From Metopolophium dirhodum (Eukaryota; Arthropoda; Insecta; Hemiptera; Aphididae), in the NCBI RefSeq assembly GCF_019925205.1, contig NC_083560.1, forward strand, positions 94,950,083 to 95,014,082: 64,000 nucleotides of DNA, in the 5' to 3' direction. A model generated the notes under the pieces. It was not told the DNA's origin. It ran no database searches and was given only the letters and a program-made list of their open reading frames with translations. Shown here one piece after another: positions 14,901 through 29,900 of this stretch. The position numbers and the translations under genes were made by a program. How positions within the stretch are numbered: the first letter of the stretch is position 1; each line of letters starts with the position of its first letter.

Positions 14901-17900
14901 TATGTTAAGACTTTAAACGTAACAGGACTGAATATTATGATAATATGAGGTATTTCGTTCGTAATTCTTCATGGATTCTCTGCATATTTCGAAATCAGAG
15001 TATGTCTACGTTGTAAACATTTACCTCGTGAGTCATTTTAAAAATTCCTTTTTTTATTGTGTTAACTCCATTTTTAAATTTAACTTTTCAAAGGTCTTCT
15101 TCAGTTGTATTTCATAGTAAAAATAAATATATCTAACAGTCAACAGAGTCTATTTTTGCTTGAATTTGAACTTTCTTACATCATCAATAACAAGTATCAT
15201 GTTTAAATGAAAAAAAAAATCTGTTTTGAAATTCTAGATTTATTCTTTTGATCTCTGAAATATATAAGACAAATACATAATAAGTATTTATTATTCAATC
15301 GTGGTAAAAATATTTTTCTTTGATGAATAGCCCAGAAAACATAATTTAAATACTAAATTGCTTTCTTTTCTTATTCCCAATTGTATAGCAACATAAAATT
15401 ATATATTTTATTATATAATACAATAGTCATAGGTATTATTAGAAATAGATAGTTCATATTATTATAGTTAAGTTGTTTTCATTTTATTAAGTTCCCGAAC
15501 AAAATATGTACACTCCGTTCATTCAATAAAAAAATCCACTCGATAAGAGGTTTAGTATACTTGAGGAAAATATTTGGTTTCTTTTTAGAAAGTTTTCATT
15601 TTCGCCACACATGTCATTTCATGGGGACATAATTTTTGTGACGTTTCTGATAGGGACAATGATTGATATGATAACTTGTTTGACACAATGTAGTAGGTGA
15701 TTAAACTTTATAATGTCGTACACATACCAAGTAGTAACTCAAAATAAATAAAAATATTATTTTCAATTTGAAAGTCAAACGTCGATAATATATTAAAACA
15801 AGAAGGGAAAAAATTGTGAATTTCAACGAAATCATCAACATTGCACAAAGGAAGTTTTAAAATCAATAAATTAAAGAATGGTAGGTTGTACGATAATATA
15901 AAATAGTATATTAAAATGATATTACGTATCTATATGTACACGGTACACTTATATTTTTTTTAGTTCTTTCGCTTTTATATTGCCGTGGTATAAATGGTTC
16001 ATAGGTAGTTGTTAAATAAATTAGTCATAAAATCATGAACTAGGTAATGAACTTTTGAATTAATGATTCACCATGAGTCATTAGAAATAAATAAAAATAC
16101 TACTAATTCTGATATCGGTACCTAAATCATAAAAAAATATTTGGTTGAGATTTACTCAGGTTTATACAAACATGATTCACCTGCGTGTAAAATACAATAA
16201 ATACTGAAAGTGTTTAATGTTGAGGGGGAGGTGCATCGTAGTTTATTTTGTGAATTGGAATAATGTATACTATTACGTTATTAGTTATTACCTAATATTA
16301 TTTTTATAATTATATACCTACTTTTAGTTTTTACCATAGATAATACATGTATTATCTATGGTTTTTACAATGATATTAAGCCGGCATGTTTCCGGTATTA
16401 GCGAATTATAAACAATTAATATAATTTATTAATTAACCGAAAAGTGTTTCGTATGTTTTGTTAAATTTGTTCGTAACATATTAATATTATTCCCGTGAAG
16501 AAACTAACAAGGAACCAAAAAAAATTATCTGAAGACATATTCGAAAGCCTAGGGCCGGAACTTTCATACTTAACATTTTATCCTTCCTTCGGAAACCCAC
16601 ATTGGATATTAGTAAATTAGGTAGGTATCTAAACTAATATAATGATAAACTATCTAAATTCATTACTATTATTATTATTATTAATACTATTTATTATTTG
16701 TAATTAGATCTTTTATTTACTATTTTTTATTACCTATATAAAAAAAGAAAAACATCACCCACACTACTAATGTAAAATATTTTGTAAAAAACAATGAACT
16801 CCCAATGGCCACGGTGGTTATTTTTTTTTTTTAGTAAAACAAAAAATTAATAATATTATTATTAGTAATTTATTGCTACACAACATTTTACATTTATCAA
16901 ATACAAAATCGAATCTGGGCGTAGATTAATTGAATGCCGCGCCCATATTATATGTACCTACCTATAATTATTATATCCATCGTAAAGACGTGAACATATA
17001 AAAATATACTGTAAATATTGTGAAGTGCATGTCTTGATTTGTTGTCATCGATATCCATTACGTTGTTATTAGTTCGATATAACTCACTTATTACAACATT
17101 ATCAAATCGGAACTTCAAACTGTTTATATAGGTAGTTGTCATGCGCGTAACTTAATACTTGCTCTTGTTCCATTAACTTTTATAACATTTAGTGTTCACT
17201 GTTTAGCTATTTTTACTTTTTAATTTTTATAATGGCTATAAGTGTGCACCGCGAAATATATACTGAAATATTGACTTATTATTAGGGCTGGGATTTTGAT
17301 GCAAAGGCATCTTTTTTTCTGACGTATTGAAACGTTGATCCGTAAGTATAAAATGTGTTTTTGGTGATACTGACTATTTTAAAGTATTTATTATTTTGCA
17401 TTTTTTGACGTTTTTAGTGCATTTTTCACAATTTTTTCATAAAATGAACGAAAATTGTTGCGATTTACAAGAAACATTCCTCAAACTGCCGACGGTACGA
17501 ATAATAAATTATATATAAGGATCTTATATTCATATTTTTCATCATAGCTTTCCCCCGAAAAATATCACCGTTATATACCTATTATGAATTATTATTTTTA
17601 TTACACCATACATACATACTTACATACATAGGTACAAGTTATAATTAGTAACCAATTAGTACGTCCGTCGTCGTAGTCTTGACAGCATTCGTTGTGTTTC
17701 GTCGTATCGTGTTTTTTTGTGTGATTCATAAGTCCAATATTCTGAAAGTAAAAACGTCAAAATCAAATCGATTAACAAAATATGTGAATGAATTCGGTAA
17801 GGAAGTTTTTTCTACAGACAGTGAAATATTATTTTGCAATATATGTGAAATAAAAGTGGCTTCTGAAAAAAAATTTACCGTTGTACAACACATTTCCCGA

Positions 17901-20900
17901 GATAAACAAGTACAAGGATTACGTCGCCGAGAACTTAAATCAGACCAACAGGTATCCTTAATGCAGAGCTTTATAAATGAAAATCAGCTATCTCCGTTTT
18001 CTTATGATTTGCCTAATGCCTTTCTTTCGGCCAATATACCACTTAATAAACTTGAACTGTAACTCACTGTAACTCAGTTTGCCGTGGCTACGCCGTGTTA
18101 TGGCGTCTGCTGACTCGAGTTACTTGCCGTTATTTCGTCTTTTCGTTTTATTATTTTCGTTGGAAGATATTTAAAAAGAGAGGGCTGTTTCCTTTTAAAA
18201 AAGCCATTATTGCTTATTTTTTTTAACACAATACACTCCATAAAAACAATGCAATTAAAATGTATTGAGGAAAACTGCTGTCTGCTAGATAGATATAAAG
18301 ATTATAGCGTATCACTTTCTTTCATCTAAAAACGTGACATTTTTATACCATTATATTGTTATTATATTGTTTTGTGGTATCATTCCACCAAAAACAGATT
18401 ACACGGAAGACATATTTTGTGGCAATAAGCGCCTATATTTCTAATGGTCAATAATAGGTAAAATGCTTTAAAAAATGTATGGTCCTCGCGGTGCAATTTT
18501 GTTAAGAAATCAACAGGAATTCATTTTGTTAATTATATTGATTTATAATTCTTAAAAGAGTTTGTTAAATATATGTGTAACAGTGATCAAGAGTACCTAA
18601 TATTTTGTTATACTTATTTATGTGTGATATGCCCTTTGGCTTATTGATATATGGTAATATTATGATAAGTATAAGCTTTTAAAAATTGTTCAATTAAAAG
18701 TTAAAAAACAATGGATTGTTAAGGAATGTAAAGGGTAATAACCGTCTTATTTATACTTAAATCTCCTGTATATCTGATACTTAAGCATTTATATATTATA
18801 ATGTAATACGTATAATACTGTTTAATAAGTAGGTACCTGTTACCACAGTATTACTTGTTTGTTTAAGAAAACGCACTTTATTAAGTTCCCACTTGTCCAT
18901 TTCGAATAAGTTAGGTGAATTAAAGCTATTTCGTTACGTCTTACCTACGTATATTCTGATTCTAAGTACCCTTACAATGGGTATTGTACCTATATAATAC
19001 TGCTATTGTACCCGTGCATTGTGTTTTTCGTTGAACAAAATTGCATTTCTAACAGGGTAAAAGGTAATAATAATGTAATAATAATGTTACATATTTGAAA
19101 ACCTCCAGTTCGAATACAATGTTATTATTATAATAATTGCATTTAACAGTATTTTGACACGTGTAAAATAATTAAAACGATGCTTGTAATAATTTGCACT
19201 ATTCACTCCTACGCAGTATAATTTAATAATTAAACATACCACAAATATTTATCAGCACCGTGCAAATAATTGTCCATTTTCGCCACTGCAGTGATTGTTG
19301 TGCATTTCTGTTTGTAATTTATAATAGTATGTAAATCGGTACAAGAAGTGCAAATATGTTATTATGAAATTTTGAAATTAGCTGTCGGTCAGGTTGGTCT
19401 AGTATTGGATAACAAAAATTGGGGTATTTGTCGACAATTTTCAAGTTTATATTTAAAAAGGTGGGCAAGTGAGTGTTGCTCTGCTGTACAGTAGGTTACA
19501 AGTGGGTCACTGTAACGGATGGTGTTAAATTTGAATTCTATGACAAAATATCATTGTATAAGAAAAACGATTCTGAGCGAAGACGGCCAGACAGCATATG
19601 ATATTACTATAAGTATATTTAATGATAATATTGTGAATAAAGTAATTTATATATAACCTAATTACGTGGAACTCGTGAAGATTTGAACTTTAAATGCTTA
19701 TAAAAAAAACTGTGACTGAGGATTTTTAATATTTTTCAAATGTTATTGTAACAATATAGCAGGAGCCTTGCATTAAAGTTTCAAGCTTTTTTACCTAACA
19801 AATAAAGTTTTATTGACATTCATAGAATAAAAGACTAATACAATTGGAAACAGAAAATGTTCCTAAACAGTTCAAACCAAATCAAAATATTTTGAAAATT
19901 TTATCGCGTATAGAAAATGCAAATACAAACGACCATTGAAAATTGCATGTATATACGTTTATTTGTTTTAGAGGTACACCAAAAACCAAAATTGATTTTG
20001 TGGAAAACCGATTTTGCGTAAACATTTCGTTTTTCCTTAATTGTTATGTTGTTTTTCCCGGTGATTTTGAAAACTATTGGCTATTTTAAATTTTGACCTT
20101 CCCATTGCACCAACAATATTCACTTTCCCATCGAACAAGATACTGAAATTGAAAATCGAAACATTATTTTGACTACTTATTGTGTACACAGACACAAAAA
20201 TAAAGAAAATAAAATAAAATAAAAAACACACATCATTGTAAAATCAATACGTTCATCGTTTCACTCAGAATCTCAAATTCCATTATTATTTATTTTTTTA
20301 TTTTTATAAGAAATATACAATCTGTACCCTGAGGCACAATAAGAATATGGGCTAAATTACAGTGACATGAATGAGTTGTTGAAAGAAGCCACCCATTATT
20401 GTTTTTTCCTATTGACTTGACTAAAATTCCATTATTAAAATTAAAATATTTTCATTATCGGAAATTGAAAACTATAACTCACTTATATGTGTAAAAAGAA
20501 CGACTCGTCAATAAGAAAATCGTATAAGCATGGTAAACATTTCAATGACATTACCTATATGTGTTATGTGTATAATATAAATGATAAGCAATGAATGTAT
20601 AATTTATTATACTCATTGCTGTTTCATTCATAAAAACGTATACCCGACGACGACGACGATTGTGGAAGACCATTAATAAAAGTGGCATTTATAAAACAAA
20701 TCTGCAGCACTGTAAAAAATCGTAAATATATACTTTTTAATACGAATTGTAAATCAGACTGTACTATTTAATTAAGACGAAGGCAGCCTACCTATATGTA
20801 TTAACTATGTTGTATTATATATTTATATTACTATTATAGTAATTTACAAGTACTTTATTTTACTATGAGTAATACTGCATTTTACCTAAGTTAAATTAAT

Positions 20901-23900
20901 TTATGACGAATTCATCGCATTTATTATATCAATAATAATTATAATACAAAAGTACCTATATTATATATTATTTATTATTGTTATTAATTTTTATTATTGA
21001 CTTTTTGAGTAAATTCGAACTCACTGCAGTAGAACGGTGTGAATTGATTCGCGGTAAAATGTGCAAAAGCTTAAAATTAATCTAAATATTTTAAATAAAT
21101 CACAATCTAATATGTATTGTAAAATATAACAATATTGGTATACGTAAAAGTTTCAAATTCCAACAGATAATGTTTTTGAATTACTAAATAATTTAAATTG
21201 TTGTTATTCTTCGTTAAAAATATTATATTATATAGCTTGGTCACTGCTTTATAAATCGAGAACATTTAGAAAAATATACGCAACTCCTTAACTACCGAGC
21301 CCTGCTGTAAGTTATGGTAGAAACGGTAGCCTACACACAGTGCTTACAATACCTATAATATGGTATACAAAACGTAGGTATAAACGTATAATATGTGACA
21401 TTGCAGCCGCATTTAAACTCTATATAATTGATGAAGAATTCAAGAATGCATTATCTTATACACTGCAGCTGGCTTCTCGAATGAACACTTTATTAAGCAC
21501 ATACCTACCTATGTATATATATATATATATATACACACACATGTTATATTAATACCTAATCCTATTACGGAGGGGCTTCTAAACTTTATAAACACAGAGA
21601 ATACATAATATACTTTAACACCGATGGATCATTACCCATCGCACTATATATTACTTGCACATTATAAACTATATATTATATTATACAGTATACATACACA
21701 CAGTACGTACGAGTCTTGTCACATTTATATTACACCTGTATGGCTGTACCTATATATTATTATCGTTTTTACCGTGATTTGACAGTTCGACACATAATAT
21801 GATAATAATAATTTACGCACTTACTCGGCATCAGTACTTATTATTGGTTATCTTCGACTTACTATTTGTTAACTATTATTATGGGTTGATACTACGACCA
21901 TTATCGATGACACTAATTATCGGTTATGTGATGTACGAAATGTTACTTTCTGTAATTAATGATTGTCACCTATCGGTTATTTTCTAAAATGTTCTAAAAT
22001 TATTTAATTATTATTTATTGTTGTTGTTATTATTTATGTTTTTATATACCATACGCTTGACTTTGACGAAAAATTACACAGCGGATTTGTTTCGAATAAT
22101 GTTGGTAGTATTTACTATTTTACTATTTTACACCAAAAAAAAAATTAAAAAAATAAAATAGAAAAATAGAAAATAGAAATAGAAAATTCAGCATAAATAT
22201 GATATTAAAAAGTTGTACTTAAGCAAATAAAAGAGCAAGAGTATAATGAAAAGTACCTAAGATAGAAATGGTTATTAAAAAAATTAAATGTTCGCTGTAT
22301 GGAAATCGGATAGCTGCTAATCGGCATAGTCGTTAATCATATTTTGTAATAGTTGCTCGGTTTATATTTGCTTTTACTGAATAACTTACATATTTGGTCT
22401 AAAAAATCGTATTATATTTTATATAATCGCCTGTATTAACTTAACCGTTAACTCAATGGTGGTATTAGCTTAAATTTTAAATATTAAAAAAATTGGTTAG
22501 ATAAACATGAATAACTTGTAGTTTATACACGGGTAAGTAGTCCTTAGACGATATAATTAGAGATAATCGGAAATAATAACTTTTGAAATCCATAAAAATC
22601 GATAAAATGTTCAAACTATTTTGTAGTTAATATCACATCACTCAGCCACATATACATACATATTATACAACTTTTGTACACTTTATAATAAATTACTAAA
22701 AATATACTATTATTTCATTCATTGTTGGAATTGACTTCGACTTTATAACAAACCATTATATTTTGAATCGCTGATAAACAACAATATTTTATAACTCGTG
22801 TAAAAAAATATTTTTATTCTCAAAATAATGACAGGAATATTTTTCAGCACTATATAATATAGAATATAGAAATATGAAATAATAAATCAACAAAAATAAT
22901 ATGGTTTTTTTAATTCTAAGTGTATAATCAATGTATTGTTTCTAATCATCTTTAACCGAACACGTTTAAAAGAAAAAAAAAATATTTTTCATAATTTCAT
23001 TGAAATATTTCAAGAACAGTGAAAATTTCAATTTTGAAATATTTAGTGAAATATTTCAAATTTAGAATCATAATTAAAATCATCAATAATATAATAAATG
23101 CTATGTTTTTGAAAAAATTGGTTCAACTTACGAACAACGGTATTACTATATTTACTAATATTAAAATAAATTACCTACTTTAATATAGTAATAATATCAT
23201 AAAGTATACTTATTAGTTAGTAATATACTAGGTAGACAATTCGGCTCCACTCAGAATCGTTTTTCGTTTAATTTTTTTTTTTTTATTGAGCTTGAGCCCA
23301 GCAGCTTAGGCCATTAGCTATTTTGTTTGTTTATAGGTTGTTAGTTGAGGGAGGAACGGTTGAAAACACGTTTTATATGTGTGGCAAGGATTCGTTGCTG
23401 AAAATCCCGGGTGGTCACCCATCCGGGAAATAGCAACGCCGGCCGTTACGTACACTCAGTGCGTTTCCGCAGTTGAGTGTAGGCACTGCGCCACACCAAG
23501 CCACAATTAAAATTTAACAAATCCATTACAGTGACTTTGGTACCTATGTACTCCAAGTCAAGGAGTACATAATATACACTCGACACTTACTACACAGCAG
23601 TAGCATTACGCATACACCATTATCTGCATTCAATGATATGAATTTTTTTATTACAATTTCATACAATTTCATACATTTTCTTCGTATTATGAAAATCATT
23701 TATGGAATTGCAATAAAAAAAAAACTCATATCATTGAACGCTGATATAATGGTGTATGTGTAATGCCATCATAGATATAATATAATTGTTTTCATTATCT
23801 GGGTTTCTACCAAATTGCCGTAACTCGTCTCATAATATTACGTTGTACCTAAACTTGTACTTTGAAGTATTGGTAATTGGAATTGTCATGTAGTTAAACA

Positions 23901-26900
23901 ATAGACTAACGAGCTATCATATAATTTAATAAGCTTTCGTCTTTCACCTAGTACCTACCTAAGAAGTAAACTTGTATTTTGTTACCGGTGTATAACGTAA
24001 TTATTTTTTTATATATATTATACTTGATAATTACATACGATTTCAGAATTTCAAATTCTTTGAAGAAATTGATCCATTAGCAATTTCAATCTTAAAATGT
24101 GAAAAGTGTAATGTAAAATATATTTGTGTAACGTGTCAACATGACAAAAAGTCAAGTAGATTTAATAGATCCACTTTAAATACCCGTCTTTATATGCAGG
24201 TAATTAATTTTAATTTAGGTACTTTTCATTTTTATAATAACCAAACAATTATATAATTTATTTTTAAACATTTTTTATCGATTGAACATGAACATATTGA
24301 TATTTTTATAGTCATTTTAAATTTCAATTTTGACGAAATTGATTATTAAATAACCAATAATAATAATTTTAGTTATTTTTTTGTAATTTTATATGATTAA
24401 TAAATTCAACTTACCGGTTATCCGGCTACCGTACTAATATTTAATAATAAGTAATAACAATACAAGTATAATATAAAATATCCTAGACTGACAAACCGTT
24501 TCCGCTCTGAATCGTTTTTCGTATACAATGATATTATATCATTGAATTCAAATTTAATACCATCCATTACAGTGGCCCACTTGTAATCTACTGTACCTAC
24601 AGCAGAGCGACATCTACTTACCCGCTTTTTTTGTATCTTGAATTTAATTAATTTGATGATACTTAATCTCTTCAATCCCTCTCATCAATCTTTATTTTCA
24701 TTTTTTTTTTTGTTTCTTTGGTAGATTTTACGGATAGAGCATTCACTAACGTCTGACTGCAGACGTAGTTAGACATAGTTCTAAAATAAAGTTGTATTAC
24801 ATTTTTGTGAGTTATTGTTGATATCAAAGTTATTAGTCGGAGAGAAAGGATTCATTATTTGAAGAGTAAAAATATAAAATATTAATACCTATAGTGTTAT
24901 ATTTAATTAAAAGAATTTTGAATATTTATTTTGAATTCATAAAAAAGAGCTAAGCGTCGATATTGTGTTTAATAATTTAATTTTATCGTTATGTATACTT
25001 TTATAAAAAATAATAATTCCCCTGTTTAAGAATACATTTGAATCATAGAAATGTATTTTAAATATTTTGTTTGACGTTTAGATCGATACAAGTGGAAATA
25101 TTATTTATTTTAAAAATAAACATAACATTAAATTATTAAACATGGATTTTTATACAACAACTGCCAACCTGCGAATAAAAAAATGCGTAATTCATTTGAA
25201 TTGTATAATAATATGTATCTTATTGCTTCGACACTATATATAATGCATAAAAGATGTAAAGTAAGTAGGTACATTACACTAGCACCACAACCTAAACTAT
25301 TTTCTTCGAATTTGGTTTCATACTTTAGTAACCGATTAGTAACCATTCGTAACCGAAAATTTGGAATTCGTAACCTAAACCAAGTACCAAGAAAACCGTT
25401 TTTCCCAACCGGGTGCTGGCGTAACGTTACACCAGCACCCGCACATTGAAATATCCTACTTAGGAAGTTCAAAACCAAACTAGGTTTTAGTAACCGATTA
25501 GTAACTATTCATAACCGAAAATAAAATAGGTAATGTATTGTATTAAATTGTGAAAATTAGAACTAACTTAACCTGTTTCATTAAAATAAAATATTCTTTA
25601 GTAGCACTTGATTAGTGCGTTACGCTAAGGCACCACCACATAAACTATTGGAAAAAAAAATTTAATTTCCATGGTTTGAAAAAAAATAAAGATCTTATCT
25701 TTATTTATTATAATTTTTATCACATAAATAAATAAATAAATAGTATTTATATAAATATAAATAGTTAAGGACTTAAAAATAAATAATTATAAAATATTAA
25801 TTAATTAATTTTTTTCCTTTTTAAAATTAAATATTTTTTTAAACTTTTCATTTATTTTAAATAATTTTTTTTTAAATCAATTTTTTTATTGAATACAAAA
25901 TAAAAAATAATTTATTAGATAAAAAATATCTTTATTTTATATAAAATACAATAATAAATTAAATAGGTATTCCTATGTAAATACTTAACAACATTTACTT
26001 ATATATTTTCGTTTTATATTCAGTACGAAAATTAAAATAGAAAAATAAAAAATATATATATAAATATACTAATTTAAAATTATGAAAAAAATAAATCTAA
26101 AAAATAAAAATATTTTATATATTCATGTTAAAATAACTATCCAAAATACTTTTGATCAAGGATATTATGCTTGTATATACTTGATAAAAATATATTCAAA
26201 GAGTTTATTAAGGATTATAATATCAGCACCCAGTTGGGAAAAACGGTTTTCCTGGTTACGTATTCCAAATTTTTGGTTACGAATGCTTACTAATCGGTTA
26301 CTAAAGTATGGAACCAAATTCGAAGAAAATAGTTTAGGTTGTGGTGCTAGTGTAACAAACCTGAAAAAAGTTATATTTTTTACTATTTTTAATAGAATAC
26401 TGGATATATTATTAATTATTATAAAAGCATATAATTATAGTATTGTTACTAACTATTGAAAGAATAGGTACTTACTGAATTTCCACAGAAAAGTGTGAAT
26501 ATGTATTTGTGGTATAAATATAAGAAACAGGCTACAGCTTAAAATTAATCAAATATTTTGAAATTGTCATTGTTTAAAATACTAACCTTAAATGTTCATA
26601 AAACAATATTTGTTAATATACGTTGAACTTTTTTTATTTCTAATATTAACAACTTACGAGGAACCTTGATTAAGCTTCCAACCTTTTTGACGTTTTTTTC
26701 AACATTATTATAGTTAAAGAAAAAAAAAACGATTTTTCTAATATCTGTAAACAGTTCAAAATAATGAAAATGTTTTCAAAAGTATATCATGTGTAGAAAA
26801 TGCAAATATAAACATTTGGTGAAAATAACATGTATCTTCAGTTTTCGTTTTTGAATTATTGCAACAAAATAACCAAATATTTTTATAAAAAAATGATTTT

Positions 26901-29900
26901 TCGTAAAAATTTCACAATTATTTTTAGGTTTTCTCCATTATTAAGATAAGTTACTAGGAATTTTAGCTTTTACCTACTTGGACAAGTACCTACTATACTA
27001 CACCCTCTTTTATTATAGTCTAGATACACGTTTTATTAAAAAACAATTTTTAATAATAAAAATTAAATTTTTTAAGATATTATATATATTTTATAAAGGT
27101 ATCAATAAAACCAATAAAAGTATATACCCATAACGATACAATACAAATATTCAATATAAATATTTCAATATTTTAGGTAATTCATATCTTTCGATATTTT
27201 AATGCTGCCATCAGGAAAGTTTTGTAGGTAGTGGAATGTACTATTTGTAAGGATGAGTAACTTTGGAATTTAGATTATTGATCTATTATTCATTTATTCA
27301 ACTAATTGTGTCAACATACTTAATATTCACTTAATGTTACAAATTACAATAGTACAACAGCACAATAATATTACATAATATAGGAAGGTATTCAAATCAA
27401 TGTAAAGGTAACAACCATTTCTGCGAAATATATCATACCCGCCGACTTTTTAATTGAAAATATAAACATGGAATGACATTTTTGAGTTTCCATAAAAGTA
27501 ATTAAATATACTAAGTACTACTAATACTTATACTAATATACTATAATCATTATTTGATAAATTGTATCTTGTATCTTATATAGATACAGTTTTCAGTATC
27601 TATTATTTTTATCGAAAGGCAAAAAAAAGTATCTAGTACCTATAGCCGCTATACAGTACTTTTTGGAAAATATTGACTGTATCTTATATCTAAATACTAT
27701 TTTTAAATTATTTTGTCCATCCCTTATGTTACGTATACCATAGATAATAATATAAGAATGGGTAAGCCAATAGAATTTATAAGTATAATACGAGAATAAA
27801 CATTTTGATAATTTTGAGGTTTCAAGGGGTCTTATTAATTATATAATAAGTACAATTTATGATAAAACCTCTTCTGCAGTGAGAACACTATGTAAAATAG
27901 TGTCTGTCATCTACATTTCGGACCAATATACATGCTACCCCTTATTTCGTCGATTTCGGAATGGCCTACCCATTCTTATATTATCTATATCATAATTAAC
28001 ATATAATATAGGTAATAACAATATTCTAACCTATCGTGCGTAAAACAACTGCAAAATATAAAATGTAAAATTGTTTTTGTTTTATATATCTAATACAATT
28101 TATAATTTAAAAGAATAAATAATCTAGTGTTAATACAGATACAAGATAATAGATGAATCCTTGTTAACATTTAAATACATACAAAATACAAGATGCGAAA
28201 CGTTGTAAGGCGTTTTGTTTAGGCAATAAATTTTGGTTTTGTACTGGTCGTGGTAGTGTGTACTGTACTAGTGTACGTATAATATGATCACTTGTTCTTG
28301 CTCTCAAACGTTCATGTCGACAATATTATTATAGGTATGTTATGTATAATGTTACTGCTACATTGATCAATTTTATTCCACCGTACCGATCGATCCAATG
28401 ATACCGATTAAATATTGAAAACAAATATTAGCGTAAATCGGAAATTCATGGTTGGTCAACATTTTTAAAGTCAAATTTGTTTAAAAGTCGTTCGTAGAAT
28501 CTACAGAAAACAAGGCGAGAAATCCAAACGTCGTTTAAAAAATCCATGTGGCATAATTAGATCGATCAGTACGTCGGAATAAAAATAAGACTTTTATCAT
28601 GGTAAACAGTCGGTTTCAAAATCCCATTTATACTATATAGCCAGTGGTCAAGCAACTACAAAATTATATAATAAATTGTACTGCGGTGCGTGATAAATAT
28701 AAATCTAATAGAAAATATAAATACCTACTTGCGAGACTAGTCTATTGTACGTTACGTCCGAGGCAGTCTAGCGCGGCGGCGCGGAGAAGGCCGCGTAGTG
28801 TTTATATTTAAATGCGCTCGCGGAATTTTATTCTAAAGCGGCGTTTGGACGCAGAAAGCGACGGTACGTCATATTCGATGGTTGTTGGGTGGTGTTGGGT
28901 TCATCGACGGGATTAAGCGATCCATATGAAAAAATAGAGGTTATCAAACTTATAGGGCACGAGTGCGTGTGGCTGAGGATTAAGTCATTAGGTATAATAT
29001 TATTAAGACCATAAAAATTATAAGGACACGAGAAAATTCACACTAAATACTAAGAATTAGCGTAAATTGGAGTATTTTTTTTTTGGGGGGGGGGGGGGGG
29101 GTGGTCAAAATATTATAAATATTTTAACTTATTTTGGGAGGAGGAGACACTTCCACCATCCAAACAATTTACTATAGCAATACATCTATAGATGTAAAAA
29201 TTATACAGCAGTCTTTGTCCCTTGAAGTTTTGTAGAATTGTAAATTTAGTATATTCATGCCTACACAATTTACATCAAGTTAGTACTATGCAGATCATAA
29301 TGAGTAAAACTTTAAGTGTACTATCACAATATAAATATTTCAATGAAAAATTAGTAATTGCATAAAACGCACACAGCAAAATAATATTCAAGCTTAAGCG
29401 TAATAATTTTAAAAATAAAATATTTGATGTGATATTCAATGATTTAGAACTTAAACAGGGCGTCAAAACAATATCTTTGCCTTCACTACAAAATATCATG
29501 GATGCTACTGCCCACTTTTCTCTCCGCAGATTATGGTCCCTCTTGAAAATTTACAGAAATACATAATTATATCTATTTTTATACTTATTGTCATTGTCTT
29601 ATACAAATAATATAGTTAAAAAATTAAATTAAATTTGAATATTTGCAATAGTACAATAACAATTTCGCAGTTTTGCATTTTGTTCAATTCATTCCAAAAT
29701 CCGCCGTATATTTAATTTAATTTCATCTGTTCGGTCCGAATTTTTCTCTGGTATGGGCATACACTATATAGGCACTATCGCTTGTTTTCCCTACCACCCT
29801 TTAATCCCGCCCCTACGAGTATCCGTCTGAACGTTGGTTGTTATGTTGTTATATTATGGTACCTATATGTGGAGGATAAACGTTCGACCGCGTTTTCGGT

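Noticed and set aside
25128..25478. 116-residue minus-strand frame and an opposing 88-residue frame
   Set aside because: Both are reads of the GTTACACTAGCACC element; the 125-residue frame at 26082-26459 repeats part of the same peptide because it reads the inverted copy.
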